A stretch of 64,000 bases of DNA from SZUA-309 sp965232595. Its GTDB lineage: Bacteria; Pseudomonadota; Gammaproteobacteria; Pseudomonadales; Azotimanducaceae. The notes under the pieces were generated by a model that saw nothing but the letters and a program-made list of their open reading frames with translations, was not told the DNA's origin and searched no databases. The stretch is from assembly GCA_965232595.1 (NCBI GenBank), contig OZ246983.1, positions 1,612,001-1,676,000 on the forward strand. Direction: 5' to 3'. Position numbers and translations under genes: made by a program. Within the stretch, counting starts at the first letter, position 1. Each line of letters begins with the position of its first letter. Positions 28,059 to 36,850 of this stretch are shown here, one piece after another.

Positions 28059-28846
28059 TCAGTCCACCGTCGCCCGCACTTCGTGCTTTCTCTTGATCTC
28101 GCCCGCCAACGCCATGTAGGCCACCGCACCCCTGGATTGCCGATCGTAGAGAATGGCCGGCAAGCCGTGGCTCGGCGCCTCCGCAAGCCTCACGTTTCGT
28201 GGGATGACCGTGCGGAACACCTGGTCGCCGAAATACTGGATGAGTTGCCGGGAGACGTCCCGGGTCAGGCTGTTGCGCGGATCATACATCGTCCGTAACA
28301 GGCCCTCTATGGCGAGGTCCGGGTTGGCGGCAGCACGCACGCCGTCCACCGTCTCGAGCAGGGCGGTCAAGCCTTCGAGCGCGTAGTACTCACACTGCAT
28401 AGGGATCAGCACGCTGGAAGCGGCGATCAGCGCGTTCAGGGTCAGGATGTTCAGGGACGGCGGGCAGTCGATGATCACGTAGTCGAGGTCCCCGGCCTCC
28501 GCCAGCCGTTCTTTCAGGCGGTACTCCCGGCCCTCCATGTTCATCAGCTCGACCTCAGCGGCCGTGAGGTCGGTATTCGATGGGATCAGCGTGTAGCCGC
28601 CCTGGCAGCGCTCGACACGGTGTCGAGCGGCACGCCGTCGATCAGCCAGTCGTAGATGTTCCGCTCGACGGCGCTCTTGTCGACCCCGGAGCCCATGGTG
28701 GCGTTGCCCTGCGGATCCAGGTCGATGAGCAGCACGCGGGAGCCGGACAGAGCGAGCGATGCTGCCAGGTTGACGCTGGTCGTGGTCTTGCCTACCCCGC
28801 CTTTCTGGTTTGCTACCGCGATGATCCGCTTATCAATCCGAGTCAC
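28059..28846 (-). pseudogene. parA: Chromosome partitioning ATPase ParA (Soj), interrupted by a one-base frameshift
   Basis: The 5' part encodes the deviant Walker A KGGVGKTTT and LLIDLDPQGNATMGSGVD, and reads to DGVPLDTV, then goes out of frame and stops. The 3' part resumes in another frame as ERCQGGYTLIPSNTDLTA and continues through VIIDCPPSLNILTLNAL, PMQCEYYALEG and PRNVRLAEAPS to the end. One base added near 28619 would restore an ordinary ParA of about 262 residues. Both halves are fully conserved and parB is intact, so a base lost in sequencing or assembly is more likely than true decay. The break lies at a perfect inverted repeat (28609-28629). ParA drives origin segregation with ParB. 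Confidence 0.9.
28609..28629. repeat. Perfect inverted repeat at the parA frameshift
   Basis: Arms CGCTCGACAC (28609-28618) and GTGTCGAGCG (28620-28629) are exact reverse complements around a single G. The parA reading frame breaks at this spot. With one more central base the gene would be in frame, which suggests loss of a base at the hairpin tip. Confidence 0.95.
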
Positions 28847-28878
28847 TGTCTGAACCTTCTCTCTGACTGTGGCCGCGC

Positions 28879-29613
28879 TTATTGAGGCCTTGTCCGCCGG
28901 TCAATGATCGTCACTTCGTGGGTTCGATCAAGCCCCGGGATGCGGAGCTCACGGACCTCCCTGATCACGAAGCCCTCAGGCAGAGATCGGGCCTTGCCCT
29001 CATCTGCGGGTGTCTGCTCGACATCGGCCCCGGCCTCCGCCTGCTGCTGATCCTCGACCGCAGCGGTTGCCGTCATCAGCACCAGCACGCCGGCGCCGTT
29101 GAGCAGCGGCTCGGCCAGCGGCAACAGCCCGGCCGGGTCGTCGACGGCACGGGAAACCACGACGTCTGCACCATTGAGAAGATCAGAGAGCAGATCAGGC
29201 GCCGTTCGGCTGCCAAGATCCGCAACACGCGCCGTGACGTTGCCGAGCCCAAGCTCGGCGATCACCGTCTCCAGAAAGCGGATCTTGCGATGGTTGCGGT
29301 CGAGCAGCAGCCAGCTCACCTCCGGCAGCGCGATGGCCAGCGGTAGGCCGGGCAAACCGGCTCCGGTACCGACGTCGAAGGCGGTGGGACGTTCGCCGGC
29401 AGCGCCAACCGAGTCGCGGATGATCGGCGCGATGCTCAGGCTGTCGAGTATGTGCCTGGCCCAGATCCGGCCGATGTCCCGGCGGGAAATCAGGTTGAAG
29501 CGGGCGTTCCAGCGTTCGAGCAGCCCCACGTAGCGAAGCAGCTGGTCCGCTTGATGCGCATCGAGCCGCGCACCGAGTGTCTCCGCCTCAGCCTGCAGCC
29601 GGGATGCATCCAC
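28879..29613 (-). CDS. rsmG: 16S rRNA (guanine527-N7)-methyltransferase RsmG
   Basis: A 244-residue SAM-dependent methyltransferase (GidB) acting on G527 of 16S rRNA. Motifs: WNARFNLISRRD, HILDSLSI, and FDVGTGAGLPGLPLAIALP (SAM loop). It is about 37 residues longer than the E. coli protein. The extra material is mostly a polar insert rich in Q, E, A and D before the last strand (after VLVLMTATAAVED). Between mnmG and parA as in many proteobacteria. Confidence 0.95.
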   Translation of the reverse strand: MDASRLQAEAETLGARLDAHQADQLLRYVGLLERWNARFNLISRRDIGRIWARHILDSLSIAPIIRDSVGAAGERPTAFDVGTGAGLPGLPLAIALPEVSWLLLDRNHRKIRFLETVIAELGLGNVTARVADLGSRTAPDLLSDLLNGADVVVSRAVDDPAGLLPLAEPLLNGAGVLVLMTATAAVEDQQQAEAGADVEQTPADEGKARSLPEGFVIREVRELRIPGLDRTHEVTIIDRRTRPQ

Positions 29614-29632
29614 TAGCCGGCACCTCGTGCGC

Positions 29633-31618
29633 TCAACTGGCCCGGCCCGCAGCGCCGGAACTGCCTACCTCGTTCTCACTGGTCGTTACTTTCTTTGCGT
29701 GCACCAGCAGCAGCGACAGGGCGGCGGGCGTCATCCCGGGGATCCGGGAGGCCTGAGCCAGGGTAGCTGGCCCCACTTCGGTCAGCTTCTCGGCGAGCTC
29801 CGCCGACAGTCCGGGTACGGACTGAAAGTCGATGTGGCCGGGCAGAGCAATCCCTTCGTGCCGTCTCACCCGGGCGATCTCCTCTTCCTGGCGACGGATG
29901 TAGCCCTCGTACTTGGTTTCTATCTCGACCTGCCCCAGCACTTCGCTGCTGGCATGTTCGCCCAGCTGCTCGCTCAGCTCACCATAGAGAGGGGCAAAGG
30001 TGACGCCCGGCCGGCGGATGAATGCTGCCAGCGGGGTTTCCTTGCTGATCGGCTCACCGGCGGTCCGGCCGAGCCGTTCCGACAGATCCGTACCGGGATT
30101 GAGATGCACCCGGTCGACCGCTGCTCTCAGCGAATCAATCGCTGCTTTTTTGGCGCTGAAGGCCTGCCAGCGGCTGTTGCCGACGATGCCGAGCTCTCTG
30201 CCGATCGGGGTCAGGCGCTGGTCTGCATTGTCTTCCCGCAGCCTGAGCCTGAACTCCGCCCGCGAGGTGAACATCCGATAAGGCTCGTTGGTACCCAGGG
30301 TGATCAGATCGTCCACCAGAACGCCGAGATAGGCTTCGTCCCGCTTCGGCCACCAGGCCGACTCTCCGGCAACCTTCCGCGCCGCGTTCAGGCCGGCCAG
30401 CAGACCCTGAGCGCCTGCCTCTTCGTAGCCGGTGGTGCCGTTGATCTGGCCCGCGAAAAACAAACCGTTCAACGCTTTGGTTTCGAGGCTGTAGCGCAGA
30501 TCGCGGGGGTCGAAGAAATCGTACTCGATGGCGTAACCCGGCCGCGTGATGTGCGCCTGCTCGAAGCCGCGCACGCTGCGCACCAGTTCGAGCTGCACGT
30601 CGAAAGGCAGGCTGGTGGAGATGCCGTTCGGGTAAAGCTCGCTGGTGGTCAGCCCTTCCGGCTCAACGAATATCTGGTGCTGAACCCGATCGCGAAAACG
30701 CACCACCTTGTCCTCGATGCTCGGGCAGTACCGCGGTCCTGTTCCTTCTATGACGCCGGTGTACAGGGGGGACCGATCCAGCGCGGAAAGGATGATCTCG
30801 TGCGTGTTTTCGTTGGTTTGCGTGATGTAACAAGGCACCTGACGGGGTCTTGAGAACGGCATCCGGCCATCGTCAGCCTCGCCGGTTCCCAGCCCGTCTC
30901 CGCCTTCGTGCCTGTGCATGAACGACATCAGCGGCGCCGGATCGTCCCCGGGCTGAGCCTCCATGACAGAGTAGTCAACGGACCGACCGTCGATCCTTGG
31001 GGGCGTTCCTGTCTTCAAACGATCTACCCGGAACGGCATCGCCCGGAGCCGCTCGGCAAGCGCGATGGAAGGCGCATCGCCGGCGCGACCTCCCGGGTGG
31101 TTTTCCATGCCGATGTGGATCCTACCGCCGAGAAAGGTGCCCGTTGTAAGCACCACGGCTTTGGCCCGGAAGTTGAGCCCCATCTGAGTAACAACACCAC
31201 TCACGTGCGACTCGCCAGCGCGCTCCTCGACCATCAGGTCAACGACCGTCTGCTGGAAGATGGTCAGGTTTTCCTCATCGTCCAGGAGCTGGCGTATAGC
31301 TTCCCGATACAGGGAGCGGTCCGCTTGAGCGCGTGTTGCCCGCACCGCTGGCCCCTTGCTGGCGTTCAGCACCCTGAGCTGGATGCCGGCCATGTCCGCC
31401 GCTTTGCCCATGAGGCCATCGAGCGCGTCTATCTCGCGAACCAGATGGCTCTTGCCGATGCCGCCGATCGCCGGGTTGCAGGACATCTGACCGATGGTCT
31501 CCACCGCCTGGGTCAGCAGCAGGGTGCTGGCCCCGGTCCGCGCTGCCGCTGCAGCCGCCTCGGAGCCGGCATGGCCGGCGCCGATAACGATGACGTCGTA
31601 GCTGTCTGGGTAGTTCAT
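29633..31618 (-). CDS. mnmG: tRNA uridine-5-carboxymethylaminomethyl modification enzyme MnmG
   Basis: A 661-residue FAD enzyme (GidA) that, with MnmE, modifies the wobble uridine of several tRNAs. The FAD loop VIGAGHAGSEAAAAAARTG, the CNPAIGGIGKSHLVREIDALDG block, GPAVRATRAQADR and the conserved FAGQINGTTGYEEAGAQG are clear. It is some 30 residues longer than E. coli MnmG, mainly through a glycine/aspartate-rich insert (about residues 240-260) and a short C-terminal tail. Starts 51 bases after mnmE. Confidence 0.97.
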   Translation of the reverse strand: MNYPDSYDVIVIGAGHAGSEAAAAAARTGASTLLLTQAVETIGQMSCNPAIGGIGKSHLVREIDALDGLMGKAADMAGIQLRVLNASKGPAVRATRAQADRSLYREAIRQLLDDEENLTIFQQTVVDLMVEERAGESHVSGVVTQMGLNFRAKAVVLTTGTFLGGRIHIGMENHPGGRAGDAPSIALAERLRAMPFRVDRLKTGTPPRIDGRSVDYSVMEAQPGDDPAPLMSFMHRHEGGDGLGTGEADDGRMPFSRPRQVPCYITQTNENTHEIILSALDRSPLYTGVIEGTGPRYCPSIEDKVVRFRDRVQHQIFVEPEGLTTSELYPNGISTSLPFDVQLELVRSVRGFEQAHITRPGYAIEYDFFDPRDLRYSLETKALNGLFFAGQINGTTGYEEAGAQGLLAGLNAARKVAGESAWWPKRDEAYLGVLVDDLITLGTNEPYRMFTSRAEFRLRLREDNADQRLTPIGRELGIVGNSRWQAFSAKKAAIDSLRAAVDRVHLNPGTDLSERLGRTAGEPISKETPLAAFIRRPGVTFAPLYGELSEQLGEHASSEVLGQVEIETKYEGYIRRQEEEIARVRRHEGIALPGHIDFQSVPGLSAELAEKLTEVGPATLAQASRIPGMTPAALSLLLVHAKKVTTSENEVGSSGAAGRAS

Positions 31619-31669
31619 GCCTTTACAGGGAGCAGGAAAAACGGGAGCGGGAGTATACGCCGCCTGCCG

Positions 31670-33043
31670 CTACTTGCCGATGCAGAAATTGGCGAATATC
31701 TCGCCGAGCAGCGCATCGCTCGACATCTCTCCGACGATCTCTCCGAGGGCACCGTGCACGGCTTTGAGCTCTTCCGCGATCAGCTCGCCGGGCAGGGTAC
31801 CAAGGGCCAGCTCGCGGGCCGCCTGAGCCCGGGCCAGCGCATCCTTGAGGGCAAGCAGATGCCGTTTCCGCGCGGTGAACAGGTTGCTGCGCGGCGTAAA
31901 TCCGGCCTTGTCGCGGATCACCTGGCGCAGCGCCTCCACGCCCTCACCGGTCTCTGCCGATACGGGCTGATAACCGGCGTCCCGGGCCGGTTCTGCCAGC
32001 CCGGGCTCGAGATCGATCTTGTTCAGGATGAGGATCACCTTTTCCCGGGGCAACGAGCCAAAATCGTCAAGAAAATCGTCACCAATCTCATCGAACGATC
32101 GGTCGGTCTGGCCATCCGCCGCTCGTATCGCCAACACGATGTCGGCGGTTTCCGCTTCGCTGAGTGCCCGCCGCACCCCTTCTGCTTCCACCGCGTCTGC
32201 TGCTTCGCGCAGCCCCGCGGTATCCACCAGCTCGACGGGCAGGCCGCCAAGATTCAGATCGGCCCGAACCAGGTCGCGGGTGGTGCCTGGAATGTCGGTG
32301 ACTATGGCCCGAGACTCCCCGGTCAGGCGGTTGAGCAGGCTCGATTTCCCAACGTTCGGCGCCCCGATCAGCGCCATTTTGATGCCGTCCCGAAGGATGA
32401 CACCCTGGGCGCAATCCGCCTCCAGACGACCGAGCGCCGCGATGATCTCATCGACCCGCTCCAGGACCTGCCCCTCTGCAAGCAGATCCACGTCTTCGTC
32501 TGGAAAGTCGATGGCGGCCTCGACGAATACCCGCAGGCTCACCACCATGGCGTCGATCTCCCCGACCCGATCGGAGAAGGCTCCGGACAGTGAGCGGTTC
32601 GCGCCCCGGACCGCGGCCTCGGACGATGAGGCGATCAGATCGGCCACCGCCTCGGCCTGAGCCAGGTCCAGCTTGCCGTTCAGGTACGCCCGCTCGGTGA
32701 ACTCACCAGGTCGGGCCAGCCGGGCACCGGCATCGAGAATCGCATCGAGCAGCATCTGCAGAACCACCGGCCCGCCGTGGCCCTGAAACTCGACCACATC
32801 CTCGCCGGTAAAGGACTTCGGCCCGGCGAAGTAGAGGAGCAAGCCGCTGTCGAGCGTCTCTCCCGAGGCATCGTGGAAGGTTCGAAACAGCGCCCGGCGC
32901 GGATGCATGGCGCCACCGCCGATGCGCTCGCCAATGGCTTTCGCCTTTGGCCCTGACACCCGGATCACGCCGATGCCCGCCTGGCCCGGCGCCGTCGCCA
33001 GCGCCGCGATGGTATCGATGTCCTGGCCGCCGTCAGTTGCCAT
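31670..33043 (-). CDS. mnmE: tRNA modification GTPase MnmE
   Basis: A 457-residue protein with an N-terminal folate-binding domain (DTIAALATAPGQAGIGVIRVSG), a central helical part, and an inserted G domain: GAPNVGKSSLLN (G1), DIPGTTRD (G2/G3 region) and NKID (G4). It ends in the invariant FCIGK. The cysteine in that tail is conserved in the family. Partner of MnmG encoded next to it. Confidence 0.98.
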   Translation of the reverse strand: MATDGGQDIDTIAALATAPGQAGIGVIRVSGPKAKAIGERIGGGAMHPRRALFRTFHDASGETLDSGLLLYFAGPKSFTGEDVVEFQGHGGPVVLQMLLDAILDAGARLARPGEFTERAYLNGKLDLAQAEAVADLIASSSEAAVRGANRSLSGAFSDRVGEIDAMVVSLRVFVEAAIDFPDEDVDLLAEGQVLERVDEIIAALGRLEADCAQGVILRDGIKMALIGAPNVGKSSLLNRLTGESRAIVTDIPGTTRDLVRADLNLGGLPVELVDTAGLREAADAVEAEGVRRALSEAETADIVLAIRAADGQTDRSFDEIGDDFLDDFGSLPREKVILILNKIDLEPGLAEPARDAGYQPVSAETGEGVEALRQVIRDKAGFTPRSNLFTARKRHLLALKDALARAQAARELALGTLPGELIAEELKAVHGALGEIVGEMSSDALLGEIFANFCIGK

Positions 33044-33106
33044 CGCTGCGCCGCCTGGCGTGCCGCGTCGCCTAGCCGCCCAGGCAGACAGGCAGACGGC
33101 GGCGCA

Positions 33107-34855
33107 TCAGGCCTTCGCCTCCTGTGCCCGCTCGGTCTGCTTGATCACGTAGTACTGCTGGGCCACACCAAGCACGTTGTTCACCAGCCAGTAGAGCACC
33201 AGACCGGCGGGGAAGAACAGGAACAGAACGGTGAACATGATGGGCATCATCTTCATCATCCTGACCTGCATCGGGTCACCCACCGCCGGGCTCATCAGCT
33301 GAGTCAGGTACATGCTGCCGCCCATCAGCAGCGGCAGGATGAAGAAGGGGTCCATCGCTGCCAGATCATCGATCCAGAGCATGAACGGCGCCTGGCGCAG
33401 CTCCACGGACTCGAACAGCACCCAGTACAGGGCGATGAAGATCGGCATAGGCAGCAACATGGGCAAACAGCCGCCGAGCGGGTTCACCTGTTCTTTCTTG
33501 TAGAGATTCATCATCTCCTGAGAAAGTTTCTGGCGATCGTCCGCATAACGTTCCTGCAGCCGCTTCATCTGCGGCGCCACCCGGCGCATGTTCGCCATGG
33601 ACTTGTAGCTGGCTGCCGAGAGCGGGTAGAGCACCGCCTTCACCAGCACCGTGAGCAGAATGATGGCCACACCCCAGTTACCGACGAAGCCGTAGAGCCA
33701 GTCGAGGACGTAGAAAAGCGGTACCGCCAGCCACCAGAGAAAACCGTAATCCACGGTCAGGTTCAGGTTCGGCGAGATCTGCTCGAGGCGCTTCTGATCC
33801 TTGGGGCCAGCGTAGAAGCGGGTGTGGAAGCTGCCGGTTTCACCCGGTGCTATGGTTTTCAGCGGCCCGGTGTAGCCGAACACGTAAGTTCCGTCGTTGC
33901 GCTTCTGGCCGTAGAAGTTGTTGGTTTCCGCTTCATCAGCCACCCAGGCCGAGAGGAAGTAGTGCTGCAGGAAAGCCATCCAGCCACCGTCGGTCGCAAT
34001 TCGGTAAGTGCCGGTCTCGTCCAGGTCGTCGAACTCGAGCTTCTCGTAACGGGACTCCGGGGTGGTGAGCGCGGCGCCCAGATAGGGTTGCGGCCCCAGG
34101 GAAAAGGAGGTGCCGCCGGTCGGCTCGTGCTGGTCACGCTTGATCTGGGCAAAGAGGCTGGCGCGAATCGCTTCCGAGGTCTGGTTGGCAACCTCGTAGT
34201 CCACGTCGACCAGATAGTCACCCGGCCGGAAGGTGAAGGTTTTGCTCACCGCCTGGCCATCCACCGTCGCTTCAAGGACCACCGACAGCGGTTCGTCATC
34301 GACCAGCTCGTAGTGGCTCTCGGCGCTTCGGTAGAGCGGCCGACTGCCGCTCGCGTCAACGCCATCGGTGCCGATCAGGCCGCTCTGCGCGACGTATATG
34401 CGGCCGCGGCTGTTATCCAGCAGCAGGTAAGGGACGTCCGGCGCTTCCAGGGAAACCGGGTAAGCCGGCAACTCGGCGCGAACGATGTCGCCGCCGAGCC
34501 GGTCGATCCAGACCCGCAGCTCCGGCGTCTCCACCTTTATCAGGCGATCCGTAGTGGCAGCCGCTTCAACCGGCGCCGGCCGGTCGGCTTCGCTGGTGGC
34601 GATCAGTGACTCGTCGGGCACGTCCGACGCCGAGGCGCCCGCAGCAACCGACGCCTCACCGGCGCTGAACTCATCGCCGGTGACAATCCCGGCATCGGCC
34701 CCCTCGGGGGCAAGCGGTTGCGGCTCCGGCGCGCTCGAGTACTGAGCATCCACCGGGTTCTGCAGGTAGTCCTCGTTCCAGGCGAGGATCATCAGGTAGC
34801 CGGTGGCGGCGAGACCGATCAGCAGCAGAATGCGCTGTACTTCTGTCGGTAACAT
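33107..34855 (-). CDS. yidC: Membrane protein insertase YidC
   Basis: A 582-residue inner-membrane insertase/chaperone. It has the N-terminal anchor (RILLLIGLAATGYLMILAW), a large periplasmic beta-domain (about 110-360), and the conserved core with VGNWGVAIILLTVLVKAVLYPLS, MNLYKKEQVNPLGGCLPMLLPMPIFIALYWVL and a final FPAGLVLYWLVNN. A region rich in A, E and S (residues 40-100) links anchor and domain. Part of the rpmH-rnpA-yidD-yidC operon. Confidence 0.98.
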   Translation of the reverse strand: MLPTEVQRILLLIGLAATGYLMILAWNEDYLQNPVDAQYSSAPEPQPLAPEGADAGIVTGDEFSAGEASVAAGASASDVPDESLIATSEADRPAPVEAAATTDRLIKVETPELRVWIDRLGGDIVRAELPAYPVSLEAPDVPYLLLDNSRGRIYVAQSGLIGTDGVDASGSRPLYRSAESHYELVDDEPLSVVLEATVDGQAVSKTFTFRPGDYLVDVDYEVANQTSEAIRASLFAQIKRDQHEPTGGTSFSLGPQPYLGAALTTPESRYEKLEFDDLDETGTYRIATDGGWMAFLQHYFLSAWVADEAETNNFYGQKRNDGTYVFGYTGPLKTIAPGETGSFHTRFYAGPKDQKRLEQISPNLNLTVDYGFLWWLAVPLFYVLDWLYGFVGNWGVAIILLTVLVKAVLYPLSAASYKSMANMRRVAPQMKRLQERYADDRQKLSQEMMNLYKKEQVNPLGGCLPMLLPMPIFIALYWVLFESVELRQAPFMLWIDDLAAMDPFFILPLLMGGSMYLTQLMSPAVGDPMQVRMMKMMPIMFTVLFLFFPAGLVLYWLVNNVLGVAQQYYVIKQTERAQEAKA

Positions 34856-34861
34856 CTTGAA

Positions 34862-35188
34862 TCAGGTCTCCTTTGCGCCCGGACAGCAGCCCGTGACGTT
34901 GTTTCTGTTGCTGGCGGGGTCGTCACGCCCTGCCGGGACCGGATCGAACCCCCCGGCGTTGAATGGGTGGCAGCGTCCGAGCCGCCGAAGTGCCAGAACG
35001 CTCCCTCGCAACGCGCCATGGGTTTCGACCGCCTCGAGGGCGTAGTTCGAGCAGCTGGGATGGAACCGACACTGGTTGCCGATGAAGGGGCTCAGGGTCA
35101 GCTGGTAGGCACGGATGAGCGCACGGGCGACGAGGGCCGGCAATCCGGTCAACGTCGTCCACAGGCTGCTTGAACTCTCTGCCTTCAC
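34862..35188 (-). CDS. yidD: Membrane protein insertion efficiency factor YidD
   Basis: A 108-residue small protein with the family block YQLTLSPFIGNQCRFHPSCSNYALEAVETHG and the three conserved cysteines of the family. It overlaps the rnpA stop by 4 bases, and yidC follows 6 bases later. YidD is an amphipathic membrane-associated helper of YidC. The C-terminal tail after CHPFNAGGFDPVP is variable. Confidence 0.96.
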   Translation of the reverse strand: MKAESSSSLWTTLTGLPALVARALIRAYQLTLSPFIGNQCRFHPSCSNYALEAVETHGALRGSVLALRRLGRCHPFNAGGFDPVPAGRDDPASNRNNVTGCCPGAKET

Positions 35189-35610
35189 TGTTGCTCTTCG
35201 TTGTCTCTCGGCTTCTGCCCGCCGTCGGATCCAAGCGACCGGATCTCGGCGAGCAGCTTGTCCAGGTGTCGATGCAGACGCGTTCGGTCTACGGGGGCGA
35301 CTACACGGATCACCAGGTCGACGGCCGGCAGCTCGTTTTGGGCGGTTCGGAACCGATCTCTGATGACCCGCTTTATCCGATTCCGGGTGCTGGCCCGAGG
35401 CACGGCCTTTTTGCCGACGATCAGACCCAGTCGGGCGTGGTGCATTCTATTGAAAACCAGGTTCAGACGTAATGGCCCGGATTTGAGTCGGGCTTCCGGG
35501 CGACGCAGTGCACGCTCGAAGTCCCTGGCATGGAGGAGCCTGTGTGCTCGGGGGAACCTCAGGCTGCTGGGCGGTGCGCTTTGCGGCGACGTGCGCACGG
35601 TTCTATACAA
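35185..35610 (-). CDS. rnpA: Ribonuclease P protein component
   Basis: The protein subunit of RNase P, which matures tRNA 5' ends. Family marks are FPRAHRLLHARDFERAL, ARLGLIVGKKAVPRASTRNRIKRVIRDRFR (the RNR motif) and DLVIRVV. The first start is a TTG at 35610; a GTG lies four codons in at 35598 and could be used instead. The protein is 141 residues from the TTG, longer than E. coli (119) because of extra residues at both ends. 31 bases after rpmH. Confidence 0.93.
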   Translation of the reverse strand: MYRTVRTSPQSAPPSSLRFPRAHRLLHARDFERALRRPEARLKSGPLRLNLVFNRMHHARLGLIVGKKAVPRASTRNRIKRVIRDRFRTAQNELPAVDLVIRVVAPVDRTRLHRHLDKLLAEIRSLGSDGGQKPRDNEEQQ

Positions 35611-35641
35611 CCGGCATTAAAGCCGGCCTACCGGCGGGAGG

Positions 35642-35776
35642 TTAGACGCTCAGGCGCTTGCGGCCCTTGGCTCGGCGGGCATTGAGCACTTTACGCCCAC
35701 CCTTGGTCGCCATGCGGGCACGGAAGCCATGAGTGCGCTTGCGCTTCAGGTTGCTCGGCTGAAAAGTTCTCTTCAT
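35642..35776 (-). CDS. rpmH: 50S ribosomal protein L34
   Basis: A 44-residue gene read directly from the sequence. The protein starts MKRTFQPSNLKRKRTHGFRA and ends with KGRKRLSV, the typical L34 arginine/lysine-rich sequence. First gene of the rpmH-rnpA-yidD-yidC unit, with a strong promoter 40 bases upstream and oriC beyond. Confidence 0.98.
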   Translation of the reverse strand: MKRTFQPSNLKRKRTHGFRARMATKGGRKVLNARRAKGRKRLSV

Positions 35777-35815
35777 TCTCGTGCTTCCGGACTGAGAGTG
35801 CTGAAAGGGGCCGCG

Positions 35816-35844
35816 ATTCTAGGGAGGGGTCATGGCCCTGTCAA
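35816..35844 (-). promoter_or_regulatory. Sigma-70-type promoter of rpmH operon
   Basis: Minus strand: a perfect TTGACA (35844-35839), a 17-base spacer and TAGAAT (35821-35816). It is about 40 bases upstream of the rpmH ATG and faces away from oriC. Confidence 0.88.
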
Positions 35845-35879
35845 CTTCTGATCCTTGCTCGCGAGACCTGTGGCTGCCG

Positions 35880-36260
35880 CGTGTTTTCCGGAATCTTGGA
35901 AAGCAGGACAAGTAATAGGAAGGATAAATATTTAAGACTTGTTGGTTGTTGTTTGTTGGGGGGCCCAGGAGCTGTTGATAAGGGAAGAATTCGGCCACCG
36001 CTCAGTGACTTGGCGTCAGGAAAATCGTGTGCAAAACCCCATGAACAGGCGGGCGCAAATCTGTGTGCGGAACGGGACAATTTCCGCTGCAAAAAACCAC
36101 TCAGATTTTATCCACAGGTTCTCAACTGTTTTCCACACAAGCTAGTCGGCACGGGTTTCACGGGATTGAAACTTTTCGTCTTCGTTAAGCTTTTGAATTT
36201 GCGCGAGATAAAAAAAACCTTCGCTATTTCGCACGCATTGCGTAGCCATTTGATGATGTT
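35880..36260. other. Probable chromosomal replication origin (oriC)
   Basis: Non-coding and visibly A+T-richer than its surroundings, between rpmH and dnaA. It has a perfect DnaA box TTATCCACA (36108-36116), a one-mismatch box TTTTCCACA (36129-36137) and a minus-strand box with one mismatch (TGTTGATAA, 35973-35981). A+T-rich stretches suited to unwinding lie at about 35913-35950 and 36170-36235. Gene strand switches here from minus to plus, as expected for bidirectional replication. The exact unwinding site and further weak boxes are not determined. Confidence 0.82.
36108..36116 (+). promoter_or_regulatory. DnaA box (perfect consensus)
   Basis: TTATCCACA, identical to the strong E. coli-type DnaA-binding 9-mer, followed 12 bases later by the near-match TTTTCCACA in the same orientation. 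Confidence 0.9.
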
Positions 36261-36850
36261 CGTGTCTAGAATTCTCCCCTCTCAAGGACAGCCGAATCAC
36301 TCCGAACCCAGACCAAAGCCCTGAGCAGAATTCTTCTTCTTTTGAAGGACATTTGGCCGGCATCATGATGACATCATGAGGTAGGAGTTGGATTTCGGTC
36401 GCCGCCAGGCGGCAGGGATCAGCAGAAGAGCCGAACGATTGAACGGGTAAGCCGAACTATCGATCGGGTCTGCAAATGAAGGGCAACGAAGGGATAGATA
36501 CACCCCATAGAGGGTGGCCCGTAGAGGGCAGGGCAAACCTGGAGATGGTCACCACGGTGGCTATCCGTCCAGCAGGCCCGAATTAGGGTTGGAGGACTCC
36601 GGGCTGCAACATCGCAGATTGTGCAGTTCGCACCACAGCTTTCATCGATGCATGCGCATGTGTGAACCTGCGTACGGCTTTGGCGACGCTGGGTGTCCGC
36701 AAACCTGGGACACGAATAAGAGATCTTGGCTCGGCTAAGCTGGCCGCGATCGAAAGAGAATGGCTCAATCGCCGCAACTCAGGCTGGATTTCGAACAGCC
36801 GCTGCGGGGAAAGAGCTGCATAGAAGCTTTTGCATTGGGGGCAAACGCAG
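36261..36850 (+). other. Long non-coding leader upstream of dnaA
   Basis: About 590 bases without a credible gene; short open frames here have no coding character. It contains an imperfect tandem repeat (GCCGAACGATTGAACGGG near 36429 and GCCGAACTATCGATCGGG near 36451), a 6-bp inverted repeat GTGTCC/GGACAC (36693-36713) and a CATCATGATG palindrome near 36365. I see no DnaA box and no convincing sigma-70 promoter in it, so how dnaA is transcribed is unclear. Confidence 0.6.

Noticed and set aside
28022..28186. N-terminal extension of ParB
   Set aside because: Overlaps the parA 3' end; the conserved ParB start is at 28021.
30908..32593. Long open frame opposite mnmG and mnmE
   Set aside because: Spans two real genes on the other strand; composition is that of a shadow.
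33078..33100. Short direct repeat CAGGCAGA twice between mnmE and yidC
   Set aside because: Only two 8-base copies; no sign of function.
36155..36172. A third parS site in oriC
   Set aside because: The half-sites are separated by six bases, so it is not a canonical parS; kept only as a low-interest finding.
35881..36324. 147-codon open frame across the oriC region
   Set aside because: Covers the DnaA boxes, lacks a ribosome site and has no protein-like pattern.
36514..36738. 74-codon open frame in the dnaA leader
   Set aside because: No similarity recognised and no clear start signal; treated as non-coding.
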